Positions 1 to 7,709 are shown, counted from the stretch's first letter. The stretch is 17,076 nucleotides of DNA from CAZWVM01 sp964637705 (GCA_964637705.1 CAZWVM010000068.1:1-17076); one strand, 5' to 3'. Notes: a model not told the origin generated them from the letters alone. Numbers and translations: made by a program.

Positions 1-817
1 GCGCCGACCAGGCGGTGTTGTTCCAGGTCGGGCGCTTCAGGGACTCCCACCAGTACCCGAGCCTCAAGTTGCCCTTTCCGCCCAGGAGTTCACCCGAGAG
101 CCCGAGTTCCGTGATGATGAAGGCCGAGTCGTCGATGTCCTCGAAGTCGGCCCCGGCCTCGAAGTACCCGGCCTGCAGGGAGACGTTCGGGGTGAACCGG
201 ATCTGGCCGCGGATGCCGCCGGTGAAGGCGGGCCACGGCACGGCGCGGGCATTGACGAGCGCGTCGGAGAGAAACTGCGAGGCCTCGTCGTTCGCGTATT
301 CGTTCGCGTCGAAGTAATCTCCGACGTCGAGCTTGCCGACGGTCAGCGTGAAGAAGTCGTCCCCGAAGACGTGCTCATAGCCGCCCTGGACGACCTGGAG
401 ATTGGCGCCGGAGTTGTTGACGAGGCCGTTGACGCCGTTGTGGGTGCCGGTGGTGCCGGCCACGGTCGTCAATTCGTCGGTGATGCCGGTCCCGTCGCCG
501 CCCCGGAGGTGCAGGAAGACGCGGCCCTTCTCCCCGACCGGGCTCTCGAAGAAGAGGTCGGCACGGAAGGCGAAGTCGACGGGATCGGACTCGATCGTGT
601 CCCGGGCGGTCGTCATGCCCTGCACGACGCCGGTCACCGCGCCGGAGATCCTGACCGGCCACTCCGAGACGACGTTCGCGGGGGCCTCCGTGCCGGCGGA
701 ACGCGCCTCGAGCGCGGCGACGCGCTCCTCCAGGCCGGCCGGCGTTTCCGCGGCCGCGACGGCAACTCCCCGGGTCGCCAGCACGGCGACCGCCCACACG
801 ATCCATCCTCGGTTCAT
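1..817 (-). CDS. OprB-like carbohydrate-selective porin, partial (C-terminus beyond left edge)
   Basis: About 272 N-terminal residues are visible; the frame stays open to base 1. The protein opens with a signal peptide (about residues 1-22, ending VAVAAAE) and a short heptad-like helix (LEERVAALEAR). Alternating polar/hydrophobic strands typical of an outer-membrane beta barrel follow. The stretch GKLDVGDYFDANEYANDEAS and the following QFL closely resemble the conserved 'GKxDxxxYFDxNxxANDExxQFL' region of OprB-type porins, which let sugars and other small solutes cross the outer membrane. The ATG at 817-815 is preceded by a strong ribosome site (AGGGGAGGA, about 4 nt away). It lies 70 bp downstream of the metal transporter gene cbiO on the same strand and has its own promoter-like sequence. 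A role in metal or cofactor entry is inferred only from this position; sugar or general solute uptake is equally possible. Confidence 0.78.
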   Translation of the reverse strand, partial: MNRGWIVWAVAVLATRGVAVAAAETPAGLEERVAALEARSAGTEAPANVVSEWPVRISGAVTGVVQGMTTARDTIESDPVDFAFRADLFFESPVGEKGRVFLHLRGGDGTGITDELTTVAGTTGTHNGVNGLVNNSGANLQVVQGGYEHVFGDDFFTLTVGKLDVGDYFDANEYANDEASQFLSDALVNARAVPWPAFTGGIRGQIRFTPNVSLQAGYFEAGADFEDIDDSAFIITELGLSGELLGGKGNLRLGYWWESLKRPTWNNTAWSA

Positions 818-851
818 GTTCCTCCCCTTTCCAGGCGCCATCAGCGCCGCC

Positions 852-879
852 ATGTTAACACAACGTAATAATTCGTCAA
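852..879 (-). promoter_or_regulatory. Candidate promoter for the porin gene
   Basis: On the minus strand TTGACG (879-874) and TAACAT (857-852) are 16 bp apart, which puts a start near 845 and a 5' leader of about 28 nt before the porin ATG. The spacer holds ATTACG (869-864) followed by TTGTGTT, resembling part of the palindrome before cbiM. The -10 match is only 4 of 6. Confidence 0.4.
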
Positions 880-887
880 CCCGCGGA

Positions 888-1676
888 TCACGACCCGTGC
901 GTGTGAGGCCAGCCGCGCCGATGATGCTCCTCGTGGTGGAGATCGCCGGGCATCACGCGGTGGCGATGCTCGGTCCTGAGGCTCCACGGCACCTCGAGGC
1001 CATGGGCTTCCAGGAGACTCCGGTCGGCGAGAACCGACGCGCCCGGCCCGTCGGCGACGATCCGGCCTCCCTCGAGCAGGATGACGCGGCCGCAGAGATC
1101 GAGGACCAGTTCCAGGTCGTGTGACGCCACGAGGCGCGTCTCGCGTCGGGTCGCGAGGAGCCCGATGAGCCGGCGCCGCGCGCGGGCGTCGAGATCGGAC
1201 GACGGCTCGTCCAGGAGAAGGATCCCCGGCTCGAGGCTCAGGACGGCCGCGAGCGCGGCGAGGCGCTTCTCGCCTCCCGAGAGATGGTGCGGGTGGCGCG
1301 GGCCGAACGCCTCGATGCCGAAGGCCGCGAGCGCCGCCGCGACGCGGCGCCGCACGTCCGCCTCGTCCTGGCCCATATTGCGGGGCCCGAAGGCGACGTC
1401 CTCGAAGACGCTCGGCATGAAGAGCTGGTCGTCGGCGTCCTGGAAGACGAGCCCGACGCGGCCCGGGACCGGGGGTTCGCCGTCGACGACCACGCGACCC
1501 GATGACGGCACGCGAAGACCGGCGGCGAGGTGGAGAAGGGTCGTCTTGCCGGCGCCGTTCGGACCGATGAGCCCCGTGCACGATCCGGCCTCGAGGGCGA
1601 GATCGACGCCGTCGAGCGCCGGCGCGGAGTCGCCGTAGGAGAAACGGGCGCCGTCGAAGCGGAGCGCGACGGTCAC
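888..1676 (-). CDS. cbiO: ECF-type cobalt/nickel transporter ATPase CbiO with His-rich C-terminal tail
   Basis: ATP-binding subunit of an energy-coupling-factor importer for Ni2+ or Co2+, acting at the inner face of the cytoplasmic membrane with CbiQ and CbiM. Visible motifs: Walker A GPNGAGKTT (residues 38-46), Q-loop around Gln79, ABC signature LSGGE (132-136), Walker B ILLLDEP (152-158) and switch His186. Length (262 aa) is normal for the family. The GTG start at 1676-1674 overlaps the cbiQ stop (GTGA), so translation is probably coupled. The last 28 residues or so are unusual: eight histidines, including LHHEEHH and PHTHG. This suggests metal binding, storage or sensing at the cytosolic exit of the transporter, which is inference. 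The core assignment is firm; nickel versus cobalt cannot be settled. Confidence 0.93.
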   Translation of the reverse strand: MTVALRFDGARFSYGDSAPALDGVDLALEAGSCTGLIGPNGAGKTTLLHLAAGLRVPSSGRVVVDGEPPVPGRVGLVFQDADDQLFMPSVFEDVAFGPRNMGQDEADVRRRVAAALAAFGIEAFGPRHPHHLSGGEKRLAALAAVLSLEPGILLLDEPSSDLDARARRRLIGLLATRRETRLVASHDLELVLDLCGRVILLEGGRIVADGPGASVLADRSLLEAHGLEVPWSLRTEHRHRVMPGDLHHEEHHRRGWPHTHGS

Positions 1677-2443
1677 GCGAAGAGCCGCGCCGACAGAATG
1701 CGGACGGGGTCGAGATGAAGGACGGCGAAGAAGAGGATCCAGCCGGCCGCGTAGGCCACGTCACCGAGGCCCGCGCGGCTCCCCGGCGCGGCGGGCATCT
1801 CGCCCCGGTATCCGCGGGCGAGAAGCGCGGCGTGGACGCGCTCGGCGCGGGCCACGGACCGGACGAAGAGCGACGAAAGCATCTCGACCGCCACGCGCGG
1901 ACCCGGAAGACCCCGCAGACCCCGCGCGCGCGCCGCCTCGGTCATGCGCGTCATCTCGGCGGCCAGGAGCGACGTGTATCTCAGGATCATCATCACCATC
2001 TCGACAAGAATCCCCGGCGCACCCAGCCCCTTGAGCCCCTGCCCCAGCCTCGGCAGGGAGAGGATCTCGGCGAGCGCCAGGGCCGTCGTGACGGCCAGCG
2101 CGCCGCGGATGAGAAGAGAGGCTCCCGAGAACCATCCGGCCGCGATCTCGTATCCGATGAACGGCACCGCGCGCGCATCGAAATACGGGGCGGGCAGGGC
2201 CATGACCAGGAGAATCGGCAGGGCGGCAAGGCTCCTCCAGAAAAGCGGCGCGACCGGAAGATGACCGATGATGACGAGGTGAAGGGGGAAGAGGGCGAAG
2301 GGAAGGAGGGCCGCCACCGCGTGGCGGTTCACGGCGGCGAGGACCAGCAGGTACACAAGGACGGTCAGAATCAGGAAACGCGGATCGAGACGCGCAAAGG
2401 CGGAGGCTTCCGATCCCGTGTGATCGACCGCGAAACGCCTCAA
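1673..2443 (-). CDS. cbiQ: ECF transporter transmembrane component CbiQ (EcfT family)
   Basis: Integral membrane coupling protein that links the ATPase to the metal-binding S component. The sequence shows several hydrophobic segments (for example LILTVLVYLLVLAAV near the N-terminus and AAGWILFFAVLHL near the C-terminus). It also has two cytoplasmic coupling motifs characteristic of EcfT proteins: EAARARG and, about 40 residues later, ALLARGYRG. Length 256 aa fits the family. The start is read as TTG at 2443-2441, overlapping the cbiM stop (TTGA), since no better start with a ribosome site is seen; coupling to cbiM translation is likely. The stop overlaps the GTG of cbiO. The three tightly overlapped genes form one operon. 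Confidence 0.92.
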   Translation of the reverse strand: MRRFAVDHTGSEASAFARLDPRFLILTVLVYLLVLAAVNRHAVAALLPFALFPLHLVIIGHLPVAPLFWRSLAALPILLVMALPAPYFDARAVPFIGYEIAAGWFSGASLLIRGALAVTTALALAEILSLPRLGQGLKGLGAPGILVEMVMMILRYTSLLAAEMTRMTEAARARGLRGLPGPRVAVEMLSSLFVRSVARAERVHAALLARGYRGEMPAAPGSRAGLGDVAYAAGWILFFAVLHLDPVRILSARLFA

Positions 2444-3531
2444 GGGTTCGCGTCTCGCGGATCCGATTCAGCCGGCACGACCGCGACCGGGACGACCGCG
2501 GCCGGCACGGGCGCGGGGCGGAAGCGAACCATGAGGGCGGATGCGGCGAGGACCAGGAGGAACGTGATGAGACCTCCGACAAGGCCCGAGACGGACGTGC
2601 CCGCATCGGGAGCGGGCCAGGCCGCTTCTCCGCTCTCCCCGCCGCCATCCTCGCTCCCGGAGGGAAAGGCGTAGTCCGGCAGGAAGGCCAGGCGTTCCTG
2701 GATCGAGCCCAGCGTCTCCGCAAGCGGCGAGGCATGCCCCTCGAGTTCCTCCGATCCCGATACGCGCGCGATCGACCACTCGAGCCCGTCGGGGCGCGTG
2801 GAAGCGAACCAGGAGACGAAGGTGCCGGCGATGACGGCCAGGGCGAGGAAAGCCGGCACGAGTCGACGGTCACGGGGTCGCGCGAATCCCTCCTTCTCCA
2901 ACCCCAGGGCTGCCGGGCGGCTGCGCGCCACCGCCGCGACAACCCAGAAGGTCACGGCGGCCTCGACGAGTCCGATCGATGAATGAATCCCGAGCATGGC
3001 CGCGGCGAATACGCCGAAGGGCAATTCCGTCCGCCCGGACATGAGCGTCTGCATCACCACCATGAAGGCGCCAAGCATCAGGGCGACCCAGGCGCCGGCG
3101 GCGCCGAGAACAGCGAGGCGGTTGGCGCCGCGGCGGGAGCCCGGGAAGCGGTCAAGGAGCGGGAGGACGAGAAGGCAAGGAATGACACCGAGGTTGAAGA
3201 CGTTGGCGCCGAGCGCGAGGAGCCCTCCGTCGGCGAAGAAGAGGGCTTGGACGATGAGCACGGAAGCGATGGCGATGAGGCCGGCCCAGGGTCCGAGGGA
3301 AAGGGCGAGGAGCATGCCTCCGCCCAAATGCCCGCTCGATCCCGTGCCGGGGATGGAGAAGTTGAGCATCTGGGCGGCGAAGACGAAGGAGGCCATGACG
3401 CCCGCGAGCGCGGGCGTATCCCCGGGCGCCTCACGCTTGAGCCGGGCCGCGGCATAACCCACCGCTCCGGCGGAGACGGCCCAGAATCCCCCGCCCACGG
3501 CGGGCGAGAGCAACGCGTCGGACATATGCAT
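2440..3531 (-). CDS. cbiM: Nickel/cobalt ECF transporter substrate-binding subunit, CbiM/NikM fused to a PDGLE (CbiN/NikN-like) segment
   Basis: S component that captures Ni2+ or Co2+. It begins MHMSDALLSPAVGG; the ATG at 3531 is fixed by the family's need for an N-terminal Met-His, because in the known NikM structure the metal is bound by the N-terminus, His2 and a His near residue 67. Here the second ligand would be His68 within GTGSSGHLGGG. Six or so membrane segments follow, then a C-terminal extension with PDGLEWS (247-253), a long extracytoplasmic loop and a final membrane helix. This is the arrangement of NikN/CbiN-like partners fused to the S component. An AAAGGA ribosome site lies about 8 nt upstream. 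First gene of the operon with cbiQ and cbiO. The N-terminal sequence looks more like nickel-type NikM proteins, but the metal remains uncertain. Confidence 0.92.
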   Translation of the reverse strand: MHMSDALLSPAVGGGFWAVSAGAVGYAAARLKREAPGDTPALAGVMASFVFAAQMLNFSIPGTGSSGHLGGGMLLALSLGPWAGLIAIASVLIVQALFFADGGLLALGANVFNLGVIPCLLVLPLLDRFPGSRRGANRLAVLGAAGAWVALMLGAFMVVMQTLMSGRTELPFGVFAAAMLGIHSSIGLVEAAVTFWVVAAVARSRPAALGLEKEGFARPRDRRLVPAFLALAVIAGTFVSWFASTRPDGLEWSIARVSGSEELEGHASPLAETLGSIQERLAFLPDYAFPSGSEDGGGESGEAAWPAPDAGTSVSGLVGGLITFLLVLAASALMVRFRPAPVPAAVVPVAVVPAESDPRDANP

Positions 3532-3560
3532 GGCGGTATTCCTTTCGCAGAGGCTTGGAA

Positions 3561-3583
3561 ATTACGGAAACACTATTCGTAAT
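3561..3583. promoter_or_regulatory. Palindromic operator candidate before cbiM
   Basis: ATTACG (3561-3566) and CGTAAT (3578-3583) are perfect 6-bp inverted repeats separated by 11 bp. The site covers the likely -10 region and start point of the cbiMQO promoter, as expected for a repressor, probably one that senses nickel, cobalt or zinc. It does not match the E. coli NikR, Fur or Zur consensus as I know them. Confidence 0.45.
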
Positions 3584-3599
3584 ACTCGATCGGTGTCAA
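3572..3599 (-). promoter_or_regulatory. Candidate promoter of the cbiMQO operon
   Basis: A perfect -35 TTGACA (3599-3594) is 16 bp upstream of AATAGT (3577-3572), a 4-of-6 match to the -10 consensus. Predicted transcription start is near 3565, leaving a leader of about 35 nt, too short for a riboswitch. Confidence 0.5.
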
Positions 3600-3684
3600 C
3601 TCAGACCGAACCCCGGTTTCCCGTATGAGAACAGGAATGAGAACGGCCTCGACCCGAGCGACGATGCCGGGGGCCGCCGGCGCG

Positions 3685-4446
3685 TCAGCCGCCGCGGACA
3701 ATGACTTCCTGGACGTAAGGCGACATCAACCGCTTCAGGGCCTCGAGCCGATCCGGAGGGGTGCGCGAGATGCTGCGCCAGCGCTCGTCCGGCAGCTCGG
3801 GCCGCGGGATAAAGGGCTGCAGGACGTAACGACGCGCGCCGCGGATCAACTCGCCCACCGCGTGCATCACCTCGTCGGTATGCACTCCCTCGATCACGGT
3901 GGTGCGGAGTTCGAAATCGCGGGCCTGGTCGCGCAACAGCGCGATCGAAGCCGCGATGGTTCCGGGGTCGGAGCCACCGCAGAGGTCGGCGTAGTGGGCG
4001 AGCGAGGTCTTGACGTCCATGGCCACGTAGGCCACGCGCGGCAGCAGACCGGCCAGTCGGTCAGGACGCGAGCCGTTGGTGTCGAGCTTGATGGAGAAGC
4101 CGGAGTCGAGCAGCAGGTCGAGCAGACGGTCGAGCTCCGGGGCCAGTGTCGGCTCGCCACCCGAGACCACGGCCCCGTCCACCCATTCGCCCTGGAAACG
4201 GCGGCAGGCGGCGGCGAGGTCGAACCAGCTGACGCCGGACCGCGCCGGACCAAGCAGCCCGGCGTTGTGACAGAACCCGCAGCGGAAGTTGCAGCCGGAG
4301 AGAAAGAAGACGGCCGCGATGTGACCGGGGTAGTCGATGAGCGAAGGGTGATTGAGCCAGCCGAAGACCGGGGAGGCTCCGCCGGCGGGCGCGGGTGCGC
4401 CCTCGGGCGAATCCCGGCGGCCCGGCGAATCCTTTCCGACGCTCAA
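3685..4446 (-). CDS. nrdG: Anaerobic ribonucleoside-triphosphate reductase activating protein (NrdG2-type radical SAM)
   Basis: Radical SAM activase that uses a [4Fe-4S] cluster and S-adenosylmethionine to install the glycyl radical on NrdD. The cluster motif C-x3-C-x2-C is seen as CNFRCGFCHN (Cys52, Cys56, Cys59). It is preceded by SLIDYPGHIAAVFFLSG, the typical opening of the NrdG2 group, and followed by VSGGEPTL, the SAM-binding GGE motif, then KLDTNGSRP and VAMDVK. Length about 253 aa, longer than E. coli NrdG (about 154 aa) but usual for NrdG2. No ATG occurs upstream of the core. I chose TTG at 4446-4444, which overlaps the stop of the redoxin gene (TTGA) and implies translational coupling. 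Third gene of the nrdD-redoxin-nrdG operon; assignment is supported by both motif and context. Confidence 0.88.
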   Translation of the reverse strand: MSVGKDSPGRRDSPEGAPAPAGGASPVFGWLNHPSLIDYPGHIAAVFFLSGCNFRCGFCHNAGLLGPARSGVSWFDLAAACRRFQGEWVDGAVVSGGEPTLAPELDRLLDLLLDSGFSIKLDTNGSRPDRLAGLLPRVAYVAMDVKTSLAHYADLCGGSDPGTIAASIALLRDQARDFELRTTVIEGVHTDEVMHAVGELIRGARRYVLQPFIPRPELPDERWRSISRTPPDRLEALKRLMSPYVQEVIVRGG

Positions 4447-4835
4447 GTCCCCCGAGCTTCCCCGAGCACGGACGTGATCATCGGCACGGTGATCAGGCCC
4501 TTGCCGACATCGGTGTAATCGGTCTGAATGCCGAGATGCTGGTAGAGCCTGGACTGCTGGCAGACCGGGTCGATGGCGTTCGGTTGAGGGTTGGGCACAG
4601 GCTCGTAACAGCCTTCGGCAACCTGCCGCTTGATCATGAAGGCCGGGATGCGCTGCGGGTTGATGCATTCGGCGCGGGAGAACTCGACCAGTCCGTCCTC
4701 GGTGGTCACGTCGCAGTAGACCTTCTCGAAGTCCTCCCACTCCTTGGTGGCGAGCAGTCCGTCGAGACGGCGGTTCAGCACCTTGCACTTGTCGCAGTCG
4801 GGCTTGCCGAAGACGACGACGCGATAGGGTTTCAT
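4443..4835 (-). CDS. Glutaredoxin/NrdH-like redoxin of the anaerobic RNR operon
   Basis: A 130-residue thioredoxin-fold protein. Strand 1 leads into FGKPDCDKCKVLN, with the redox pair Cys14-x-x-Cys17, and RIPAFMI carries the usual cis-proline (Pro64). The family core ends near residue 80; the remaining 50 residues (containing Cys78-region EGCYEP, then DPVCQQ) are an extension of unknown role. The ATG at 4835 has a strong ribosome site (GAGGGAGG, about 6 nt upstream) and begins 11 bp after the nrdD stop. Lying between nrdD and nrdG, it is the likely electron donor to the reductase. Class III enzymes reduced by thioredoxin or an NrdH-like redoxin are known, for example the Neisseria bacilliformis enzyme works with thioredoxin. 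The donor role here is inferred from position and the CxxC motif. Confidence 0.82.
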   Translation of the reverse strand: MKPYRVVVFGKPDCDKCKVLNRRLDGLLATKEWEDFEKVYCDVTTEDGLVEFSRAECINPQRIPAFMIKRQVAEGCYEPVPNPQPNAIDPVCQQSRLYQHLGIQTDYTDVGKGLITVPMITSVLGEARGT

Positions 4836-4846
4836 GATGGCCTCCC

Positions 4847-7573
4847 TCAGCACCGAGCCGCGATCGCCTCGGCGGTGGTGACCGAGTAGCGGCCGCGATG
4901 ACGGTCGACGAGCTCGCCGTAGCGCTTGGACTTGTTCCAGTTCTGGATCTTGGAGAAGTAGCCGACCACGCGCGTCTCGTGCAGGACCTCGTCCGAACCG
5001 CAACTCAGGCACTGGTCGTGCAGCCCGCGCATGTTGCGGCCGCAGATGTTGCAGAGGGTGAACTCCGGCGAGATGGTGATCTGCGCCGCCTGGGTGCGGT
5101 GGAAGGACTCGGTGATGAGTCGCGCAATGGCCTCGGCCGCGGGCTGTTCCTCGCCGATGAAGGCGTGAGTGATGGCGCCGGCCTCGATCATGCAGTGATA
5201 CATGCTCTGCTTGCGGATGCGTTCGACCAGAGTGACATCGGCCTCGGGTGCGACATGGATGCTGTTGGTGTAGTAGGCGACAGCCTCGCTGGCGCCCTTC
5301 ACGACCTTGGCGGCGTCGTCGTGGTAGAAGACGAGATCGGCGCGAGCAAGCCGGCGCGCGGCCGACTCGGCCGGCGACTCCTCGAGCGCGAACTTGAGCC
5401 CGTGTTTCTCGGTGTATTCGCGGGTCCTGAGAAACATGTGGCTGACGATGCGTAGCCCCATCTCCTCGGCCGCCGCGCTCTCGTGCAGTTCCTCGCCGGT
5501 CAAGAACTTGACCGCGTCGTTGACGCCGATCAGGCCGATGATGTAGGTGCACTTGTCGAGTTCGACGTACGACCGGCCGTCGCAGGCGATCTTGCCGATC
5601 TGCCAGAGCGGGTGACCCGGCGCGCTCATCATCTCGGCGATCTTATCGCGCTTCTGCAGGTGAGCCTGTACGGCGATGTCCATGGTTTTGTCGATCTCGG
5701 CGCAGAGTCCGGCGAGATCCCTCTTGCCCTTGCGGGCGGCGCGGTAGGCGGCCTGCGGGATATTGATGGTCACGTTCTGGAAGCCGCAGAACCTGAGCGA
5801 CTCGGGGTGTTTGAGCATGCGCGTGTCGTGGATGGTGGTGCGCAGGCGGCAGCAGGCCGAAAGCGTCACGGCGTCGCGGTCGAAGATGAAGTAGGTCGAG
5901 CCGTTCTTGCTGGCCAGTTCGCAGGCCTTGAGGAAGATCTTGTGCTGTTCGGGATCCGAGAAGGTTTCCTCGTTGACGTGAAAGTCGCACTTCGGGAACT
6001 CGAAGACGCGACCGTTCTTGTCGCCCTCGCCCCAGACATCGAGCAGGGCCACGGCGAAGTCACGGGCCTCGCGGGTGAAGTCGCCATAGGTGACGATCGC
6101 CTCGCCGCGGTCGGCGAGATCCTTGACCACCGCGGGGTCGTAGACCATTTTCCGCGAGCGAGCGTCGATAATCTCGCGCAGCACGACGCGCTCGATGCCG
6201 TTCTCGTCAAGGTAGAGTTCCATCAGCGCGTTGCCGTTCGCGTCGCGCGTGCTCTGCTGGCGTTCGCCGACCGTGACCATCGAGCCGTCGCGGCGGCGCA
6301 GCATATAGCGGCCGCCCGGGCCGACCGCCGGGACGTCCACGAGGTAGGACGGCACGCCCGAGTGGATGTTGAAGTCGAGGAAGATGGTCTGGCCGCCGCG
6401 TGAGAAGGCGTTCTGCGCGCCATTGAAGATCAGTTCCTGCGCGACCTGCTTGAGCTCGGTCTGCGCCATGCCGACCAGGAAGGGCGCGTAGAGGATGTTG
6501 ATGTAGGCGATGCCGAGCGCTCCGGCGTAGTTGGACTGCATGGAGGCGAGGAAAGTATTGAGGTGTCCGGTCAGCACCGAGGCGCTGCGGGCGGGCTTGG
6601 ACTCGGCGTTGAGATTGATGAGGCCCGCGAGGCCGTACTTCTTGATGTACTCGACCGAGTGCGACGAGCAGTAGACGCGGTGGGGATAGCCGAGGTCGTG
6701 CAGGTGGATGGCGCCGGTGTCGTGCGCCTTCTTGACCTCGCCGGAGAAGATGGTGTCGAGCGCCCACTGCTTCAGCACCAGCTCGGCAATGCCGAGGTTC
6801 ACGGCCTCGGGGTTGTTGTTGACGATGTTCGAGTTCTCGGTCGACTTGTCGAACATCATCGACTCCACGAACTCGCGTGGCACGCCGTAGATCGAGAGAT
6901 CGCGCAGTTCCTCGTGCAGCCCGCGCTCGCTCAACTCGTTGTTCACGAGCTCGCGGATCAACTTGGTGTTGATGGTCTGCAGATTGCTCGAGAGCAGGTG
7001 GTTCTCGACCGTCTTGGCGATGCCGGTCGCCTCCTCGACCGGTACCGAGGTGTTCTGCAGCAGGTGCTTGACGATGCGGGCGCGGTCCCAGGGCAGGGAG
7101 GAGTTGCTGGAGACCGACTCGACGAGGAGCAGGCTGGCATCGGTCAGGTCCTTGACGCGGCCGGTGGCCGAAAGGTCGCGGACGCGGATGCGCTCGCGGG
7201 CCAGCTTGCGCAGCTTGCGGTAGCGCTTGTAGCTGGCCACGATGGCGGCGAAACCTTCCTCGGCGAGGGCGACCTCGACGAGATCCTGCATGTCCTCGAG
7301 GTTGACGATGTTGCGGCCCTGGCTGTCGGGATGGAGAGCATACTCGCTGCGGGGATTGATGAGATGGCTGATGACCAGGTTGGCGATGCGGACCGGCAGG
7401 TCCGGCGGATATTCGAGCCCCTGCTTGCGCTCCACCTCGTCGGCGGCGCGTCTTACCGCCTGCTCGATCTTCTCGCGATGGAAGGTGACGACGCCGCCGT
7501 CGCGCTTCCGGAAGCCGTCCACGGTCGCCGTACCCGTGCCCCGCACCTGCTCTACCGCCGCCATCCTCAACAT
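4847..7573 (-). CDS. nrdD: Anaerobic (class III) ribonucleoside-triphosphate reductase
   Basis: Oxygen-sensitive glycyl-radical enzyme that makes deoxyribonucleotides. An N-terminal ATP-cone (about residues 15-115, starting VDGFRKRDGGVVTFHREKIE) gives allosteric control, and a second helical cone-like segment (about 140-240) precedes the catalytic barrel. ACCRLR contains the likely thiyl-radical cysteine (Cys574 or Cys575). The C-terminus has a zinc site of two CxxC pairs (Cys841, 844, 855, 858) and the glycyl-radical motif RVVGYFS (Gly871), followed by NWNKSKRYGELVDRHRGRY. The final residue, directly before the stop, is Cys908. I chose ATG 7573 because AGGGGGG lies 6 nt upstream; the frame stays open further upstream without a better site. 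A redoxin and NrdG2 follow in the same operon. The 908-residue length exceeds E. coli NrdD (712). Confidence 0.95.
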   Translation of the reverse strand: MLRMAAVEQVRGTGTATVDGFRKRDGGVVTFHREKIEQAVRRAADEVERKQGLEYPPDLPVRIANLVISHLINPRSEYALHPDSQGRNIVNLEDMQDLVEVALAEEGFAAIVASYKRYRKLRKLARERIRVRDLSATGRVKDLTDASLLLVESVSSNSSLPWDRARIVKHLLQNTSVPVEEATGIAKTVENHLLSSNLQTINTKLIRELVNNELSERGLHEELRDLSIYGVPREFVESMMFDKSTENSNIVNNNPEAVNLGIAELVLKQWALDTIFSGEVKKAHDTGAIHLHDLGYPHRVYCSSHSVEYIKKYGLAGLINLNAESKPARSASVLTGHLNTFLASMQSNYAGALGIAYINILYAPFLVGMAQTELKQVAQELIFNGAQNAFSRGGQTIFLDFNIHSGVPSYLVDVPAVGPGGRYMLRRRDGSMVTVGERQQSTRDANGNALMELYLDENGIERVVLREIIDARSRKMVYDPAVVKDLADRGEAIVTYGDFTREARDFAVALLDVWGEGDKNGRVFEFPKCDFHVNEETFSDPEQHKIFLKACELASKNGSTYFIFDRDAVTLSACCRLRTTIHDTRMLKHPESLRFCGFQNVTINIPQAAYRAARKGKRDLAGLCAEIDKTMDIAVQAHLQKRDKIAEMMSAPGHPLWQIGKIACDGRSYVELDKCTYIIGLIGVNDAVKFLTGEELHESAAAEEMGLRIVSHMFLRTREYTEKHGLKFALEESPAESAARRLARADLVFYHDDAAKVVKGASEAVAYYTNSIHVAPEADVTLVERIRKQSMYHCMIEAGAITHAFIGEEQPAAEAIARLITESFHRTQAAQITISPEFTLCNICGRNMRGLHDQCLSCGSDEVLHETRVVGYFSKIQNWNKSKRYGELVDRHRGRYSVTTAEAIAARC

Positions 7574-7631
7574 GCCATGCCCCCCTGTGACAATCGGTCC
7601 CTGCTGCCTCGTTGACTGCCGCCCTTGCGCC

Positions 7632-7684
7632 GATGCGAACCGCATCCCTGTTTCGGGCTTTCCCGGGCCTTCATTGGGTTTCCC
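7632..7684 (-). other. Structured nrdD leader RNA (three short hairpins)
   Basis: In the predicted nrdD transcript, GGGAAACCC (7684-7676), CGGGAAAGCCCG (7665-7654) and GATGCGGTTCGCATC (7646-7632, six perfect pairs) can each form a small hairpin. I could not match the leader to a known riboswitch; the cobalamin B12 box and the ZTP core are absent as far as I can see. Confidence 0.3.
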
Positions 7685-7709
7685 GCCCCTGAAAAGCACC
7701 AGTGGAAGT

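Noticed and set aside
371..1124. Plus-strand and other minus-strand frames over the porin gene
   Set aside because: The minus-strand frame from 817 to the left edge has a signal peptide, a strong ribosome site and OprB-type motifs. The others have none of these and are Arg/Gly/Pro-rich.
3600..3684. Rho-independent terminator after nrdG
   Set aside because: GC-rich sequence is present, but I found no stem followed by a T-run on the minus strand.
6563..7615. Plus-strand frames of 306-350 codons over nrdD
   Set aside because: They are mirror-image shadows of the nrdD codons; the minus-strand protein has all class III RNR motifs.
7574..7703. Cobalamin riboswitch before nrdD
   Set aside because: GGTGC and GGGAAA fragments are present, but the B12-box (GCCACTG) and the ordered core are not.
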